From NCBI RefSeq assembly GCF_963678835.1, contig NZ_OY787469.1, forward strand, positions 1,178,001-1,242,000: DNA of 64,000 nt. The letters run 5' to 3'. This document shows, in pieces, positions 1 to 8,981 of the stretch. Position 1 is the first letter of the stretch, and each line of letters begins with the position of its first letter. This stretch comes from an uncultured Desulfuromonas sp. Its GTDB lineage: Bacteria; Desulfobacterota; Desulfuromonadia; Desulfuromonadales; Desulfuromonadaceae. The translations under genes and the position numbers were made by a program. A model generated the notes under the pieces. It was not told where the DNA came from. It saw only the letters and a program-made list of their open reading frames with translations, and did not search any database.

Positions 1-1
1 G

Positions 2-616
2 GCGGAAGGGTGGAAGCAGCACTTTCAGGCGACGCGAATCGGGACGCGATTAGTGATCAAACCCAGCTGGGAAGCGTTTTCCGGCCAAGATGATGATGTG
101 GTGGTTACGCTTGATCCAGGCATGGCATTTGGAACCGGCACCCACGGCACGACCCGCTTGTGCCTGGAGACGCTGGCTGCGTTGTTCGATGACGGTGAGC
201 CGATTCATGATGTTCTTGATGTGGGTACCGGTTCCGGTATCCTGGCCATTGCTGCCGCTGCCCTCGGCGCCGAACAAGTTGTTGCCTGCGATATTGACCC
301 CATCGCCTGTGAAACAGCGCGCGAAAACTGTGTCCTGAATGAGACAACGGATCGTGTTGAGGTCACGGATACGTTGCTCGAAGAGTTAACGGGAATGTAT
401 GACGTGGTGCTGGCCAATATTCTCGCGGAAGAAAATATTCGCCTGGCTCAGGCTCTGATTGATCGTGTTCGTCCTGGCGGCGTGTTAATTCTGTCCGGTA
501 TTCTTGACGAGAAGGTGCCGTTGGTGACCACAGCCTTTTCAACTTTGGGGTTGAATGCCCCTGACCTGTTCTATGATGAGGAATGGGCGTGTATCCAGTA
601 TCGACTCGGTGGCTGA
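2..616 (+). CDS. prmA: Ribosomal protein L11 methyltransferase, 5' end missing
   Basis: PrmA trimethylates ribosomal protein L11 using S-adenosylmethionine in the cytoplasm. The frame is open from base 2, so the gene starts left of the window and only the catalytic part is present. Visible are the family stretch RIGTRLVIKPSWE, the substrate-loop region DPGMAFGTGTHGTT, the SAM-binding glycine loop DVLDVGTGSGILAIAA and the acidic end of the next strand (ACDID), then ANILAE in the position of the NPP-like methylase motif. The stop overlaps the start of rsmE by one base (TGATG), so the two are translationally coupled. Assignment is secure; only the N-terminal domain cannot be checked. Confidence 0.95.
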   Translation, partial: AEGWKQHFQATRIGTRLVIKPSWEAFSGQDDDVVVTLDPGMAFGTGTHGTTRLCLETLAALFDDGEPIHDVLDVGTGSGILAIAAAALGAEQVVACDIDPIACETARENCVLNETTDRVEVTDTLLEELTGMYDVVLANILAEENIRLAQALIDRVRPGGVLILSGILDEKVPLVTTAFSTLGLNAPDLFYDEEWACIQYRLGG

Positions 617-1374
617 TGCGGCGCTTTTTTACTCCTCAGATAACATTTACCCACACCAGTGCAGACCTCCCGCGCGATGTCGCTCATCACATTAGCACCG
701 TGTTGCGATTGCGTACGGATGACCGGATTGTTTTGTGTGATGGCCGTGGTGGCTGTACCGAGTGCCGAATCGACGAAATTTCACCAAAACGTTGTCGTGT
801 GACGCGGCTTCGTCACTGGCTGGAACAGGAAACGGCTCTGCCGGTGACTCTGATTCAGGGGCTGCCGCACAGTGACAAGTTGGATCTGATTCTGCAGAAA
901 ACCACAGAACTTGGCGTCCAGCAGGTGGTGCCGGTGCGCTGTCGGCGCTGTCAATACCCCATTGCTCCGGCCAAAGCCGCCCGCAAACTCGAACGGTGGC
1001 AGAAAATTGTTACCGAGGCCGCCCGCCAGTCGGAACGTTCCTGGTTGCCCGAAGTTACGGCTCTGTGCTGTTTTGACGAAGCGTTACGGCTCTGCGATGC
1101 CGATGTGAAACTGGTGTTGTGGGAGCAGGCGGACCAGCCGCTGCAACACGTGCTGCCGGAAATCTCTCCCGACCGAGTTGCTGTGGTGGTGGGGCCGGAA
1201 GGGGGGCTGACGGAAGAGGAGGTTGCTCTGGCGGTTGAGCACGGCTTTGTGGCTGTAGGTCTTGGACCGCGTATTTTGAGGACGGAAACCGCCGGGATGG
1301 CATTGATGGCCATCTTGCAATATCAGTATGGTGATCTGAACCGTATCCCGCGCCAACAACTTGTTTCGGAATGA
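616..1374 (+). CDS. rsmE: 16S rRNA m3U1498 methyltransferase RsmE
   Basis: RsmE methylates N3 of U1498 in 16S rRNA. The 252-residue protein has the usual family length. It opens with an OB-like PUA domain (MRRFFTP, then HHISTVLRLR) and ends in a SPOUT knot domain with VVVGPEGGLTEEE and LGPRILRTETAGMA, which form the SAM-binding trefoil knot. The frame is open upstream to 583, but the start at 616 gives the conserved N-terminus and a TGATG overlap with prmA. PrmA and RsmE genes are commonly adjacent, which supports both calls. The next gene starts 6 bases after the stop. Confidence 0.95.
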   Translation: MRRFFTPQITFTHTSADLPRDVAHHISTVLRLRTDDRIVLCDGRGGCTECRIDEISPKRCRVTRLRHWLEQETALPVTLIQGLPHSDKLDLILQKTTELGVQQVVPVRCRRCQYPIAPAKAARKLERWQKIVTEAARQSERSWLPEVTALCCFDEALRLCDADVKLVLWEQADQPLQHVLPEISPDRVAVVVGPEGGLTEEEVALAVEHGFVAVGLGPRILRTETAGMALMAILQYQYGDLNRIPRQQLVSE

Positions 1375-1379
1375 GATAG

Positions 1380-2204
1380 ATGCGTTGTCCCCAGTGTGGT
1401 TATTGCAGCTTCGACGAATTGAGCGCCTGTAAAAAGTGTGGCCAGCCATTGCTGGCCCGCCATGCTGCGGGAAAGTCTGACGTGCCTGGCGAGGGGCTGC
1501 TGTTCAGCCCCGAAGAGTTGAAAAAGCGCGCGGAAATTTTTTCCACGCCGGTGAAGGCTCTGTCCGGAATGTCGCCGTTACGTGCCGTTGAAAAACAACG
1601 CAAAGGTGCATCGAACAATGCGTCGTGTGCTGAACAGATGGCGCTGCCCTCTTTTTTGCTTGATGATCCCCATGAAACAACGAATAACTGGGAAGGGTGG
1701 TGCGCGGCTGAGCCGCAAGAGCGACCCGTCCAGCTGATGTGGCGTCGAGTCCTGGCAACACTGGTCGATCTGCTCGCCCTGGTCGGATTGCTGGCCCTGT
1801 TTGCTGTGGTGGCCTGGCATCTACAAGGCTGGACTCAGGGGCAATGGCTTGAACACGTGCGCCAGGATGCACTGTTGCGACTGGCCTGTTATCTGTTGAT
1901 CGTTTTGATGGCGTTTCTTTATTTTTTTCTCGGTCATTACCTTACGGGGCAAACGTTGGGGAAAGTCCTCTTTGCCGTGCGGGTGGTCAGCGACAATGGG
2001 GCGCCTTTAACGATGGCCCAGACCGTATTACGCTCAACGGGAAGTGTGTTATCGTTGTTGTGCTTGGGAGCCGGTTTTGTCGCCATCTGGCGTGATGAGC
2101 AACAGCGCGGCTGGAGTGATCGCCTGGCCGACACCCGGATTGTTGACAGCCGGGAGGATGGTCCTGATGCGATGCCACAGACTGTTACGGAGGAAGCGCA
2201 ATGA
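1380..2204 (+). CDS. Zinc-ribbon RDD-family membrane protein
   Basis: A 274-residue protein with an N-terminal zinc ribbon (two CxxC pairs within residues 3-21) followed by a poorly conserved hydrophilic stretch to about residue 110. The C-terminal half is an RDD domain: it begins with RRVLATLVDLLAL (the Arg/Asp hallmark in the first membrane segment), has two further hydrophobic segments and the family-type GQTLGKVLFAVRVV motif before the last membrane helix. RDD proteins are inner-membrane proteins of mostly unknown transport function. It lies inside the prmA-dapF operon, and its stop overlaps the dapF start by four bases (ATGA). Function is not inferred beyond membrane location and probable zinc binding. 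Confidence 0.85.
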   Translation: MRCPQCGYCSFDELSACKKCGQPLLARHAAGKSDVPGEGLLFSPEELKKRAEIFSTPVKALSGMSPLRAVEKQRKGASNNASCAEQMALPSFLLDDPHETTNNWEGWCAAEPQERPVQLMWRRVLATLVDLLALVGLLALFAVVAWHLQGWTQGQWLEHVRQDALLRLACYLLIVLMAFLYFFLGHYLTGQTLGKVLFAVRVVSDNGAPLTMAQTVLRSTGSVLSLLCLGAGFVAIWRDEQQRGWSDRLADTRIVDSREDGPDAMPQTVTEEAQ

Positions 2205-3049
2205 AATTTATTAAAATGCATGGGGCCGGTAACGATTATTTGTATGTCGACGGGTTTCAGCAGAACGTGTCTCGTCCCGAAGAGCTGGCCGTCCGCATCA
2301 GCGATCGCCATTTCGGGGTCGGTTCCGACGGGTTGATTCTGATTTTGCCCTCAGATTGTGCCGATGCGCGTATGCGTATGTTCAATGCCGACGGCAGCGA
2401 GGCGCAGATGTGCGGCAACGGTATTCGCTGCGTGGCCAAGTATCTGTGTGATCAGCAGCCGGATCGGGGTCCGCAGCTGACCATCGAAACCCTCGCCGGC
2501 GTGTTGAGTGTCGATGTGACGGCGGATACGGACAACCCCGCCATCAGTCAGGTGACGGTTAATATGGGCCAGCCGCGTTTGCAGCGAGGCCAGATCCCCA
2601 TGACTGGCCCGCAACAGGACCAGGCTTTAGAGATTGAAATCCGTGTTGAAAACCGCACCTTTACTGCCAGTTGTGTGTCCATGGGCAATCCGCACTGTGT
2701 TGTTTATGTTGATGATGTCGAGCAGTTCGATGTTGCCTATTGGGGCGCGCTGCTGGAAAATCATCCGTTGTTTCCCGAACGGATCAATGTTGAATTTGTC
2801 GAAATCATCTCTGATTCGGAAGTGCGCCAGCGCACCTGGGAACGTGGTGCCGGGGAGACCCTCGCCTGTGGCACCGGGGCTTCAGCCGTTACTGTGGCCG
2901 GATTTCTCACCGGTCGTACCAGGCGCACCATCCGTAACCACCTGCGTGGCGGCGTATTAACCCTGGAATATCGCGATGATGAGGCGGTGATGATGACCGG
3001 CCCCGCCGAACAGGTTTTTACCGGTGATTATCCATGGCCGGAGGCCTGA
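2201..3049 (+). CDS. dapF: Diaminopimelate epimerase
   Basis: Converts LL- to meso-diaminopimelate for lysine and peptidoglycan synthesis. The 282-residue sequence starts with the typical MKFIKMHGAGNDYLYVDG and holds both catalytic cysteines in their conserved settings: MCGNGIRC near residue 70 and ETLACGTGAS near residue 222. The GNPHCV motif is also present. The start overlaps the RDD gene (ATGA) and the stop overlaps the HAD gene (TGATG), so this is one tightly coupled operon. No anomalies seen. Confidence 0.97.
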   Translation: MKFIKMHGAGNDYLYVDGFQQNVSRPEELAVRISDRHFGVGSDGLILILPSDCADARMRMFNADGSEAQMCGNGIRCVAKYLCDQQPDRGPQLTIETLAGVLSVDVTADTDNPAISQVTVNMGQPRLQRGQIPMTGPQQDQALEIEIRVENRTFTASCVSMGNPHCVVYVDDVEQFDVAYWGALLENHPLFPERINVEFVEIISDSEVRQRTWERGAGETLACGTGASAVTVAGFLTGRTRRTIRNHLRGGVLTLEYRDDEAVMMTGPAEQVFTGDYPWPEA

Positions 3050-3690
3050 TGGACGCGGTTTTCTTTGATCTCGACAACACTCTCTACAGCGCTGAACACA
3101 ACCTGTTCAACTTGATTGATGTCCGTATTAACCGCTACATGCATGAAGTGGTTGGCATTGCTCCCGAGCGTGTCGACGGATTGCGGCGGCACTACTGGGC
3201 GGTGTATGGCGTGACCCTGCAGGGTTTGATTCAGGAATATGGTGCGGATGCCGAGCATTATCTTGATTATGTGCATGATATTGATGTGCCCAGCCGTCTG
3301 AGTGCTGATCCGCGTCTCGAACAGGAACTGGGGCGAATTCGTGCGCGAAAATTCGTGTTTACCAATGGCAGTCGCGACCATGCCCAGCGGGTGCTCGGCT
3401 GTCTGGGAATTGAGCGCTGTTTTGAAGCGATCTACGATATCCGGGTGAGTAATTATATCCCCAAACCACAGGAATCTCCTTACCGGGCCGTGCTCAAGGC
3501 CAGTGGTGTTTCGCCTCAGTGCAGTATTATGGTGGAAGATTCCGTGCCCAATCTGCATACTGCCGCCCGCTTGGGGATGAAAACGATTCTGGTGGGTGAC
3601 GATAGCGCTGAAGCGGCGCATTTCGATGCCGTTATCCGAACGGCCAGTGAAGCGGCCCAGGTGGTGCAACGATGGCAGGGGGATGCATGA
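3049..3690 (+). CDS. HAD-superfamily hydrolase, pyrimidine 5'-nucleotidase type
   Basis: A 213-residue HAD phosphatase with motif [10 protein letters not shown] (nucleophile Asp), motif [15 protein letters not shown], motif III Lys in IPKPQESPY and motif [10 protein letters not shown]. The DLDNTLY start and the small helical cap resemble the SDT1 / pyrimidine 5'-nucleotidase branch, so a nucleotide or sugar-phosphate substrate is plausible but not shown. An upstream start at 3034 is open, but 3049 gives a TGATG overlap with dapF and places the nucleophile loop close to the N-terminus as usual. The stop overlaps dtd by four bases. Confidence 0.85.
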   Translation: MDAVFFDLDNTLYSAEHNLFNLIDVRINRYMHEVVGIAPERVDGLRRHYWAVYGVTLQGLIQEYGADAEHYLDYVHDIDVPSRLSADPRLEQELGRIRARKFVFTNGSRDHAQRVLGCLGIERCFEAIYDIRVSNYIPKPQESPYRAVLKASGVSPQCSIMVEDSVPNLHTAARLGMKTILVGDDSAEAAHFDAVIRTASEAAQVVQRWQGDA

Positions 3691-4136
3691 GAGCGGTATT
3701 GCAACGGGTGACTCAGGCGGATGTGCAGGTAGATGGTGACACCACCGGTGCCATCGATCAGGGCATTCTGGTCTTGCTTGGTGTGGCCCGCGACGACCGT
3801 GTGGCGGATGTCGATTATCTGGTTGATAAGGTGGTCAACCTGCGTATTTTTGAAGATGAGGCCGGCAAAATGAACCTGTCGCTGGAACAGGCCGGCGGCA
3901 AGGTGTTGGCGGTGTCTCAGTTTACTTTGTTGGCCGATTGTCGCAAAGGACGGCGTCCGGGTTTTTCCGCCGCAGCGCCACCGGATGAGGCCGATGCCCT
4001 GTATCAGAGCTTTGTCGCTCGGTTGCGTGAGCGCGGGATCGTTGTCGAGTGTGGGGTGTTTCAGGCCGACATGAAAGTGTCATTGATCAATGACGGACCG
4101 GTGACCCTGTTGCTGGACAGTCGTAAGGAGTTTTGA
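3687..4136 (+). CDS. dtd: D-aminoacyl-tRNA deacylase
   Basis: Hydrolyses D-aminoacyl-tRNA (and Gly-tRNA(Ala)) in translational proofreading. The 149-residue protein begins [13 protein letters not shown] and carries both family signatures: [16 protein letters not shown] near residue 77 and the C-terminal GPVTLLLDS, whose Gly-cisPro contacts the D-amino acid. An in-frame start lies 15 bases upstream, but the one at 3687 overlaps the previous stop (ATGA) and matches family N-termini. Length is normal and the neighbour darP is coupled by TGATG. Confidence 0.96.
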   Translation: MRAVLQRVTQADVQVDGDTTGAIDQGILVLLGVARDDRVADVDYLVDKVVNLRIFEDEAGKMNLSLEQAGGKVLAVSQFTLLADCRKGRRPGFSAAAPPDEADALYQSFVARLRERGIVVECGVFQADMKVSLINDGPVTLLLDSRKEF

Positions 4137-4642
4137 TGGTGGATGAGGGGATGGAGCCAAGCCGGTCAGCCAAGAAGAGGGCGGCCAAGGAAGTTGAACA
4201 GATGGCCTGGGAGCTGGCTGAACTGCCGGATGCCGAAGTGGCTCTGTTGCCGTTAAATGATCTTCTGTCCAAGGCCCTGAATGACGTTCGTCAGACCCGT
4301 GGACATGGATCGCGCAAGCGCCAACTTAAGTTTTTTTCCGGGCTATTGCGCCGCGAACCGGAGCAGTGTGACGAGTTGCGCGCCTTTCTGGCCGGTGAAC
4401 ATCAGCAGCAACTGGATCAGAATCGACGCACTCACCAGCTGGAACAGTTGCGTGAGCGGTTGTGTGATGTGACCCAACGCGCTGCAGCCATGGATGAGGT
4501 GCAGGAATTATTGCCTCTTTTGGATGTGGCCGAATTGAAAAAATGGCTCAATGGATATCGCGGCCCACAGGATAAACGCGCTTATCGCCAGGTGTTTCGT
4601 CTGTTGCGTGCTGCCAGCGACGCGGCGGTACAAGAGTCTTGA
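4136..4642 (+). CDS. darP: DarP/YjgA-type ribosome-associated protein (DUF615)
   Basis: A 168-residue, charged, mostly helical protein matching the DUF615 family (E. coli YjgA/DarP), which binds late 50S ribosomal subunits. Family-typical stretches are SRSAKKRAAKEVEQMAWELAEL at the start, RGHGSRKRQLKFFSGLLR in the middle and the C-terminal RAYRQVFRLLR (here AYRQVFRLLR). The ATG at 4136 overlaps the dtd stop (TGATG); a TTG one codon upstream is also open. It is the last gene of the operon, followed directly by a strong terminator. The family call is by recognition; molecular role is from the family. Confidence 0.85.
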   Translation: MVDEGMEPSRSAKKRAAKEVEQMAWELAELPDAEVALLPLNDLLSKALNDVRQTRGHGSRKRQLKFFSGLLRREPEQCDELRAFLAGEHQQQLDQNRRTHQLEQLRERLCDVTQRAAAMDEVQELLPLLDVAELKKWLNGYRGPQDKRAYRQVFRLLRAASDAAVQES

Positions 4643-4644
4643 AC

Positions 4645-4675
4645 AAAAAACCCGGAGGGAAACTCCGGGTTTTTT
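4645..4675. terminator. Bidirectional Rho-independent terminator
   Basis: A perfect 7-bp stem (CCCGGAG / CTCCGGG, 4651-4657 and 4663-4669) with a 5-base loop has an A-run before it and a T-run after it, so it can stop transcription from both darP (+) and trxA (-). Confidence 0.93.
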
Positions 4676-4700
4676 GTGTGTTACTTGATGTTGCTCTGGT

Positions 4701-5030
4701 TTACAGCGCTTTGTTGATGAACTCCTCAAGCTGATTCTTGGGAATCGCGCCAACCAGTTGGTCCACCACTTCACCGTTCTTAAACAGCACCAGAGTCGGA
4801 ATGCCGCGCACGCCGTACTGGCCGGGAGTGTTGGGGTTTTCATCCACATTTACCTTGCCGATTTTGACTTGACCACTGAACTGATTGGCCAGCTCGTCAA
4901 TAACCGGAGCGATCGCTTTACAAGGGGCGCACCAGGTGGCCCAGAAGTCGACCAGCACGGGCTGGTCAGCTTTGAGAACTTCCGCATCAAAATTATCATC
5001 GGTAAACTGTAAAACGTTATCGTTAGCCAT
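4701..5030 (-). CDS. trxA: Thioredoxin
   Basis: A 109-residue thioredoxin, the cytoplasmic disulfide reductase fed by thioredoxin reductase. The redox motif WCAPC sits at residues 33-37 and the cis-proline is in GIPTLVLF. Start chosen at 5030 (MANDNVLQF), which has a GAGGAAA ribosome-binding site a few bases upstream; the frame remains open to 5114 but that extension is not thioredoxin-like. Monocistronic, transcribed towards darP with a shared terminator and divergent from the SIS gene. Confidence 0.96.
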   Translation of the reverse strand: MANDNVLQFTDDNFDAEVLKADQPVLVDFWATWCAPCKAIAPVIDELANQFSGQVKIGKVNVDENPNTPGQYGVRGIPTLVLFKNGEVVDQLVGAIPKNQLEEFINKAL

Positions 5031-5254
5031 GAGATTGTTTCCTCCTCTACTGAGTGATAAATCGCTTTCAATGATAGGAACAGATCTGGCAAAAAGCAAG
5101 GGTTTATTGTGCAACGCAAACAGTAAATCCGTCTCTTTTCGAAGGTTTTATCCCGATACAAAACTGTGCTAAGGTAGGGCAATTGCCCGGATATACGCCA
5201 TTCTTTCGCGGGGTATCTGTTGTCCGTTCTTTTAAGGAGTGTTCATCTTATATT

Positions 5255-5830
5255 ATGTCTGAAAGCAAACTTTTTAGCCTGTTTCAGGAGCACAACCAAT
5301 GTCTCGAAGAGGGGTTGGCTCTATGTGCCGATATCCTTGATCCTCTGGCCGCCTCTCTGGCGGAATCGTTCGCTCAGGAGCAGCGGCTGCTGATTATCGG
5401 CAGCGGAATGATGACTCCGATTGCCATGGCGGTTGCTCAGGCTTTTGCCTATCAACTGAATACCGAACGCCCACCGTTGCCGGTCGTCTATATCGAGCCG
5501 GGGACCGGGGTCCGTTCTGCCGTTGCGGCGGGCGATGATGCCGGCCAGCTTTACAGTGGTGCTTTGCAGGCGGTTGCCCGTGAGGACGATCAGCTGTTGA
5601 TCTTTGACGGAACGTCTGACGAGGCTGTGATTGGTGCTGCACAGACAGCACGAGGTCTGGAGTGTGCCGTGACGGTACTCTGCGCAGGCAATTCGACTCG
5701 ATGGGCCGATGTTGAAACCGATTCACTGGTGGTTTTGCCGGATGCTGAGGCCGGACGCCGGGCCGAGTTGCTGTTGTTTCTTGGTCATGCCCTGTGTCAG
5801 ATGGTTGAAGGAGAGTTGTTTGGCCTGTAA
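5255..5830 (+). CDS. SIS-domain protein (GmhA/DiaA-like)
   Basis: A 191-residue single-domain protein with a SIS (sugar isomerase) fold as judged by LLIIGSGMMTPIAMAVAQAFAYQ, a phosphosugar-binding glycine/serine loop after the first strand, followed by DDQLLIFDGTSDEAVIGAAQTA, in which DGTS replaces the usual SxSGxT. The C-terminal LFLGHALCQMVEGELFG resembles the end of phosphoheptose isomerase/DiaA-type proteins. The start at 5255 is preceded by AAGGAGT 14 bases upstream, which is long; an upstream in-frame start at 5183 exists. Because the canonical serine-rich loop is altered, a binding or regulatory role is as likely as isomerase activity. Confidence 0.65.
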   Translation: MSESKLFSLFQEHNQCLEEGLALCADILDPLAASLAESFAQEQRLLIIGSGMMTPIAMAVAQAFAYQLNTERPPLPVVYIEPGTGVRSAVAAGDDAGQLYSGALQAVAREDDQLLIFDGTSDEAVIGAAQTARGLECAVTVLCAGNSTRWADVETDSLVVLPDAEAGRRAELLLFLGHALCQMVEGELFGL

Positions 5831-5853
5831 CCGAGCTGTTGCCGGGAAAGCGG

Positions 5854-5882
5854 TTGACGTGGTTTTCTCCCGCGCCTACTAT
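5854..5882 (+). promoter_or_regulatory. Sigma70-type promoter of the heme operon
   Basis: TTGACG, a 17-base spacer and TACTAT match the sigma70 -35/-10 boxes closely. It lies 78 bases upstream of the ccsB-like gene and downstream of the SIS gene stop, so ccsB-hemA-hemD-hemB probably has its own promoter. Confidence 0.65.
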
Positions 5883-5901
5883 GGACGGCTGGACACGATG
5901 C

Positions 5902-5918
5902 GCCGACTTTTGGTCGGC
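5902..5918 (+). promoter_or_regulatory. Leader hairpin of the heme operon
   Basis: A perfect 6-bp stem (GCCGAC / GTCGGC) with a 5-base loop falls about 15-20 bases after the predicted transcription start. No T-run follows, so it looks like a structured 5' leader element rather than a terminator. Confidence 0.35.
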
Positions 5919-5959
5919 ACGATGTATTTTATTTCAAGGTATGAGACGCGAGGGATAAG

Positions 5960-6793
5960 ATGAGCTTGAATATTTTGTTGTTTAAGCTGACGTTGGTGGG
6001 TTATGCCGTGGCAACGGCCCTGTATCTATTCAGTGCCGTCGCCAACAAAAAAGGGATAGACCGTTGGGGCCACTTTGCCTTGATGGGGGCGTTTGCCCTG
6101 CATACTGTCACCCTGATTGCCCGTTATGTTGAGATCGGCTATACCCCGGTGACCAACCTTCACGAGTCGTTGTCGTTTTTTGCCTGGGCTCTGGCCGGAA
6201 CGTTTCTGGTGGTTGACTGGAAGCTGCGCATGGTGGTCCTGGCCGCGACCACCTGCACCATTGTTCTGCTGATGATGTTGTTGGGCAGTCTGGTTCCTAT
6301 GCATGGCCAGGGGCTTAATCCTGCCCTTGACAGTTTCTGGTTGCCGATTCATGTCGCCCTGGCGTTTCTCGGTAATGCGGTGTTCACCGTGGCGTTTGTT
6401 GCGGGGATCTTCTACCTGCTGCAGGAGCGGATGCTCAAGAGTAAGAAATTCTCCGCTCTGTACTACCGCCTGCCATCGTTGGAAACCCTGGATATGATCA
6501 ATTATCGGTGCCTGACCTTCGGATTTCCCTTGATGACCATGGGGATTATCTCCGGTGCGGTGTGGGCGGACGTGGCCTGGGGAACCTACTGGAGTTGGGA
6601 TCCCAAGGAGTCCTGGGCGCTGATCACTTGGTTTTTATACGCTGCCTTGTTGCACGGTCGTCTGACCACCGGCTGGCGTGGACGACGAGCGGCTATTTGT
6701 GCCATCATCGGTTTTGCTTTTCTGTTGTTTACCTTCCTTGGAGTCAACCTGCTTTTGCCCGGATTGCACAGTTACAGCTCCATGAATGGTTGA
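5960..6793 (+). CDS. CcsB/CcsA-type cytochrome c assembly membrane protein
   Basis: A 277-residue polytopic membrane protein with about eight hydrophobic segments. It carries the tryptophan-rich heme-handling motif of the CcmC/CcsA family, WGTYWSWDPKESWALITW, near residue 210, and histidines flanking it (LHTVTLIARY region, LPIHVALAF, LLHGRL, LHSY) suited to heme ligation. Directly upstream of hemA, this position is often occupied by a hemX/ccsB gene in delta-proteobacteria. Role inferred: presenting heme for cytochrome c maturation or membrane control of GluTR levels. A GAGGGAT ribosome-binding site precedes the ATG. Confidence 0.85.
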   Translation: MSLNILLFKLTLVGYAVATALYLFSAVANKKGIDRWGHFALMGAFALHTVTLIARYVEIGYTPVTNLHESLSFFAWALAGTFLVVDWKLRMVVLAATTCTIVLLMMLLGSLVPMHGQGLNPALDSFWLPIHVALAFLGNAVFTVAFVAGIFYLLQERMLKSKKFSALYYRLPSLETLDMINYRCLTFGFPLMTMGIISGAVWADVAWGTYWSWDPKESWALITWFLYAALLHGRLTTGWRGRRAAICAIIGFAFLLFTFLGVNLLLPGLHSYSSMNG

Positions 6794-6862
6794 CCGGCGT
6801 TGCAAAAGCCCCGGATCGGATCGGCGGAATTGTCTGAATAGGGAACGTTTCACGGATTTTAT

Positions 6863-8167
6863 ATGGATATCTTTGTTGTTGGACTAAGTCATAAAACGGC
6901 ACCGGTTGCCGTGAGGGAGAAGGTGGCGTTCCCACCGGAAAACATGCAGGCTCCTCTCGAACAGATTCTGACTCTGGCGGGAATTGCCGAGGCGGTGATT
7001 GTGTCCACCTGTAACCGGGTAGAACTTTATGCCGTGGGTCCTGACGCCCAGGTTGGCATCAACCAGCTCAAGCGTTTTATGGCCACCTATCATCAACTCG
7101 ATGAGGAGGTGCTCGAAGACCATCTGTACAGCCTCAGCGGTGACGACGCGATTCGCCACGTGTTTAAGGTGACGGCCAGTCTTGATTCCATGGTGATTGG
7201 CGAGCCACAGATTCTCGGCCAGATCAAAACGGCCTATGGCTATGCCGTTGAGTTCAAAAGCCTCGGACTGATCCTCAACCGCTTTTTGCACAAGGCGTTT
7301 TCCGTGGCCAAACGGGTGCGCACTGAGACCAATATTGCCGGCAATGCGGTATCGGTGTCGTTTGCTGCTGTGGAGTTGGCCCGCAAGATCTTCGGCACCA
7401 TTGAAGGTAAAACCGTTATGCTGGTGGGTGCTGGAGAGATGTGTGAGCTGGCGGCCAAACATTTTATGAACAACGGGGTTGACCGGGTTCTGGTGACCAA
7501 CCGTACCTTTGCCCGTGCTGAAAAGCTCGCCAACGAATTTTCCGGTCAGGCCATTCTGTTTGAGAATTTTCACGATCATCTGCATCAGGTGGATATTCTG
7601 CTCTCTTCGACCGGCGCAACCAATTTCATTGTCAACTCGGAGCAGGTGAATGGCGCATTGCGCCAGCGCAAGCAGCGGCCAATGTTTTTCATCGATATTG
7701 CCGTGCCGCGTGATATTGATCCGCGGGTCAACGACATTAATAACGCCTACCTTTATGATGTGGACGATTTGCAGGGGGTGGTCAATGCCAACCTTAAGGA
7801 GCGCCAGAAAGAGGCGGCCGCTGCTGAGGAGATTATTGAGCACGAAATCGGCCAGTTTCGCCAATGGTTGGTGGGCTTGGATGTGGTGCCGACCATTGTG
7901 GCCCTGCGACAAAAAGTGGATGAGATGCGTCAGTCCGAGCTGGAAAAAACCTTTGCTAATCTCAAGCACCTGAGTGACAAAGACCGCAAGGCAATTGCTG
8001 CCATGAGTCAAGCCCTCATCAATAAAATCCTCCACCCACCGACCCGGGTGCTCAAGCAAGCACAAAAAGACAACGGTGCCCAGTGCTATGTCGATGCTTT
8101 GCAGTCGTTGTTTGATCTGGATGTTTCCGCCCCGGAAGGCGAAATGAAACAGATGGATAATAAATAA
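6863..8167 (+). CDS. hemA: Glutamyl-tRNA reductase
   Basis: First committed enzyme of C5-pathway tetrapyrrole synthesis: reduces glutamyl-tRNA to glutamate-1-semialdehyde with NADPH. The 434-residue protein shows [14 protein letters not shown] at the N-terminus, the catalytic cysteine at residue 50 in [19 protein letters not shown], the NADPH-binding glycine loop ([16 protein letters not shown]) and the C-terminal helical dimerisation domain. Length is normal. It is followed 3 bases later by hemD; hemC, often next in relatives, is absent here and found near 32 kb. Confidence 0.97.
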   Translation: MDIFVVGLSHKTAPVAVREKVAFPPENMQAPLEQILTLAGIAEAVIVSTCNRVELYAVGPDAQVGINQLKRFMATYHQLDEEVLEDHLYSLSGDDAIRHVFKVTASLDSMVIGEPQILGQIKTAYGYAVEFKSLGLILNRFLHKAFSVAKRVRTETNIAGNAVSVSFAAVELARKIFGTIEGKTVMLVGAGEMCELAAKHFMNNGVDRVLVTNRTFARAEKLANEFSGQAILFENFHDHLHQVDILLSSTGATNFIVNSEQVNGALRQRKQRPMFFIDIAVPRDIDPRVNDINNAYLYDVDDLQGVVNANLKERQKEAAAAEEIIEHEIGQFRQWLVGLDVVPTIVALRQKVDEMRQSELEKTFANLKHLSDKDRKAIAAMSQALINKILHPPTRVLKQAQKDNGAQCYVDALQSLFDLDVSAPEGEMKQMDNK

Positions 8168-8170
8168 CCG

Positions 8171-8965
8171 ATGGCGACATTGCCATTAACCGCAAAGCGG
8201 GTATTGGTTACCCGGGCGGCTCACCAGGCGCAGAGCTTTGTCCGTCTGCTCGAAGCGCAGGGGGCGACAGCCGTCACCTGTCCGCTGATCGAAATCGTGC
8301 CCCCGACCAGTTGGCAGCCGTTGGATGAGGCTCTGGCCCGGTTGCCGGACTATGATGATCTCATCCTGACCTCGGTCAATGCCGTGGACATGGTATTCGG
8401 CCGCCTGGAAAAATGTGCGCTGCCGAACACGGTTCTCGATGACGTTCGCCTGGTGTGTGTCGGTCCGAAGACGGCTAAGTCATTGCAGCAGTATGGGTAT
8501 CAGCCGGACCTTCAACCCGAAGAGTATCGTGCTGAAGCGGTCGTGACGGCGCTGATTGCTGAAGGTGTGCGTGGCCGCAAAGTACTCTACCCTCGTGCTG
8601 AGCTGGCCCGTGATCTGATTCCATCCAGCCTGACTCAGGCAGGCGCTCAGGTTGATGACCCGATTGCCTATCGGACTTTACCGGCCAAGGGCAGCATCTT
8701 GCAACTGCGCAGCCTGCTTTACGATAACGCCGTGGATGTGGTGACGTTCAGTTCCTCCTCCAGCGTCGATAACTTTGTTGACCTGCTTGGAGACGATGTG
8801 GCTGCACTGACACGTCATGTGGTACTCGCCTCTATCGGGCCGTTAACCACGGCCACAGCGGTAAAACACGGCCTGACCATTTCCGTTGAACCGGCGGAGT
8901 ATACTCTCGAAGGTTTGGTCCAGGCGTTGATTGATTATTTTAACCCTTCCGGACATTCCGGATAA
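8171..8965 (+). CDS. hemD: Uroporphyrinogen-III synthase
   Basis: Cyclises hydroxymethylbilane with inversion of ring D. The 264-residue sequence is divergent, as usual for HemD, but shows the family pattern: RVLVTRAAHQAQSFVRLLEAQGA at the N-terminus, DDLILTSVNAVD, VCVGPKTAKSLQQYG, and a second domain with VDVVTFSSSSSVDNF and ASIGPLTTATAVKHG. Two alpha/beta lobes of equal size are expected. Position between hemA and hemB supports the call. Unlike many relatives it is not fused to a uroporphyrinogen methyltransferase. Confidence 0.92.
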   Translation: MATLPLTAKRVLVTRAAHQAQSFVRLLEAQGATAVTCPLIEIVPPTSWQPLDEALARLPDYDDLILTSVNAVDMVFGRLEKCALPNTVLDDVRLVCVGPKTAKSLQQYGYQPDLQPEEYRAEAVVTALIAEGVRGRKVLYPRAELARDLIPSSLTQAGAQVDDPIAYRTLPAKGSILQLRSLLYDNAVDVVTFSSSSSVDNFVDLLGDDVAALTRHVVLASIGPLTTATAVKHGLTISVEPAEYTLEGLVQALIDYFNPSGHSG

Positions 8966-8981
8966 ACGAGGAGAATGACCC

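Noticed and set aside
6884-8065. A 393-codon open frame on the minus strand opposite hemA
   Set aside because: hemA is certain and the antisense translation shows no family features; long antisense frames are common in this codon usage.
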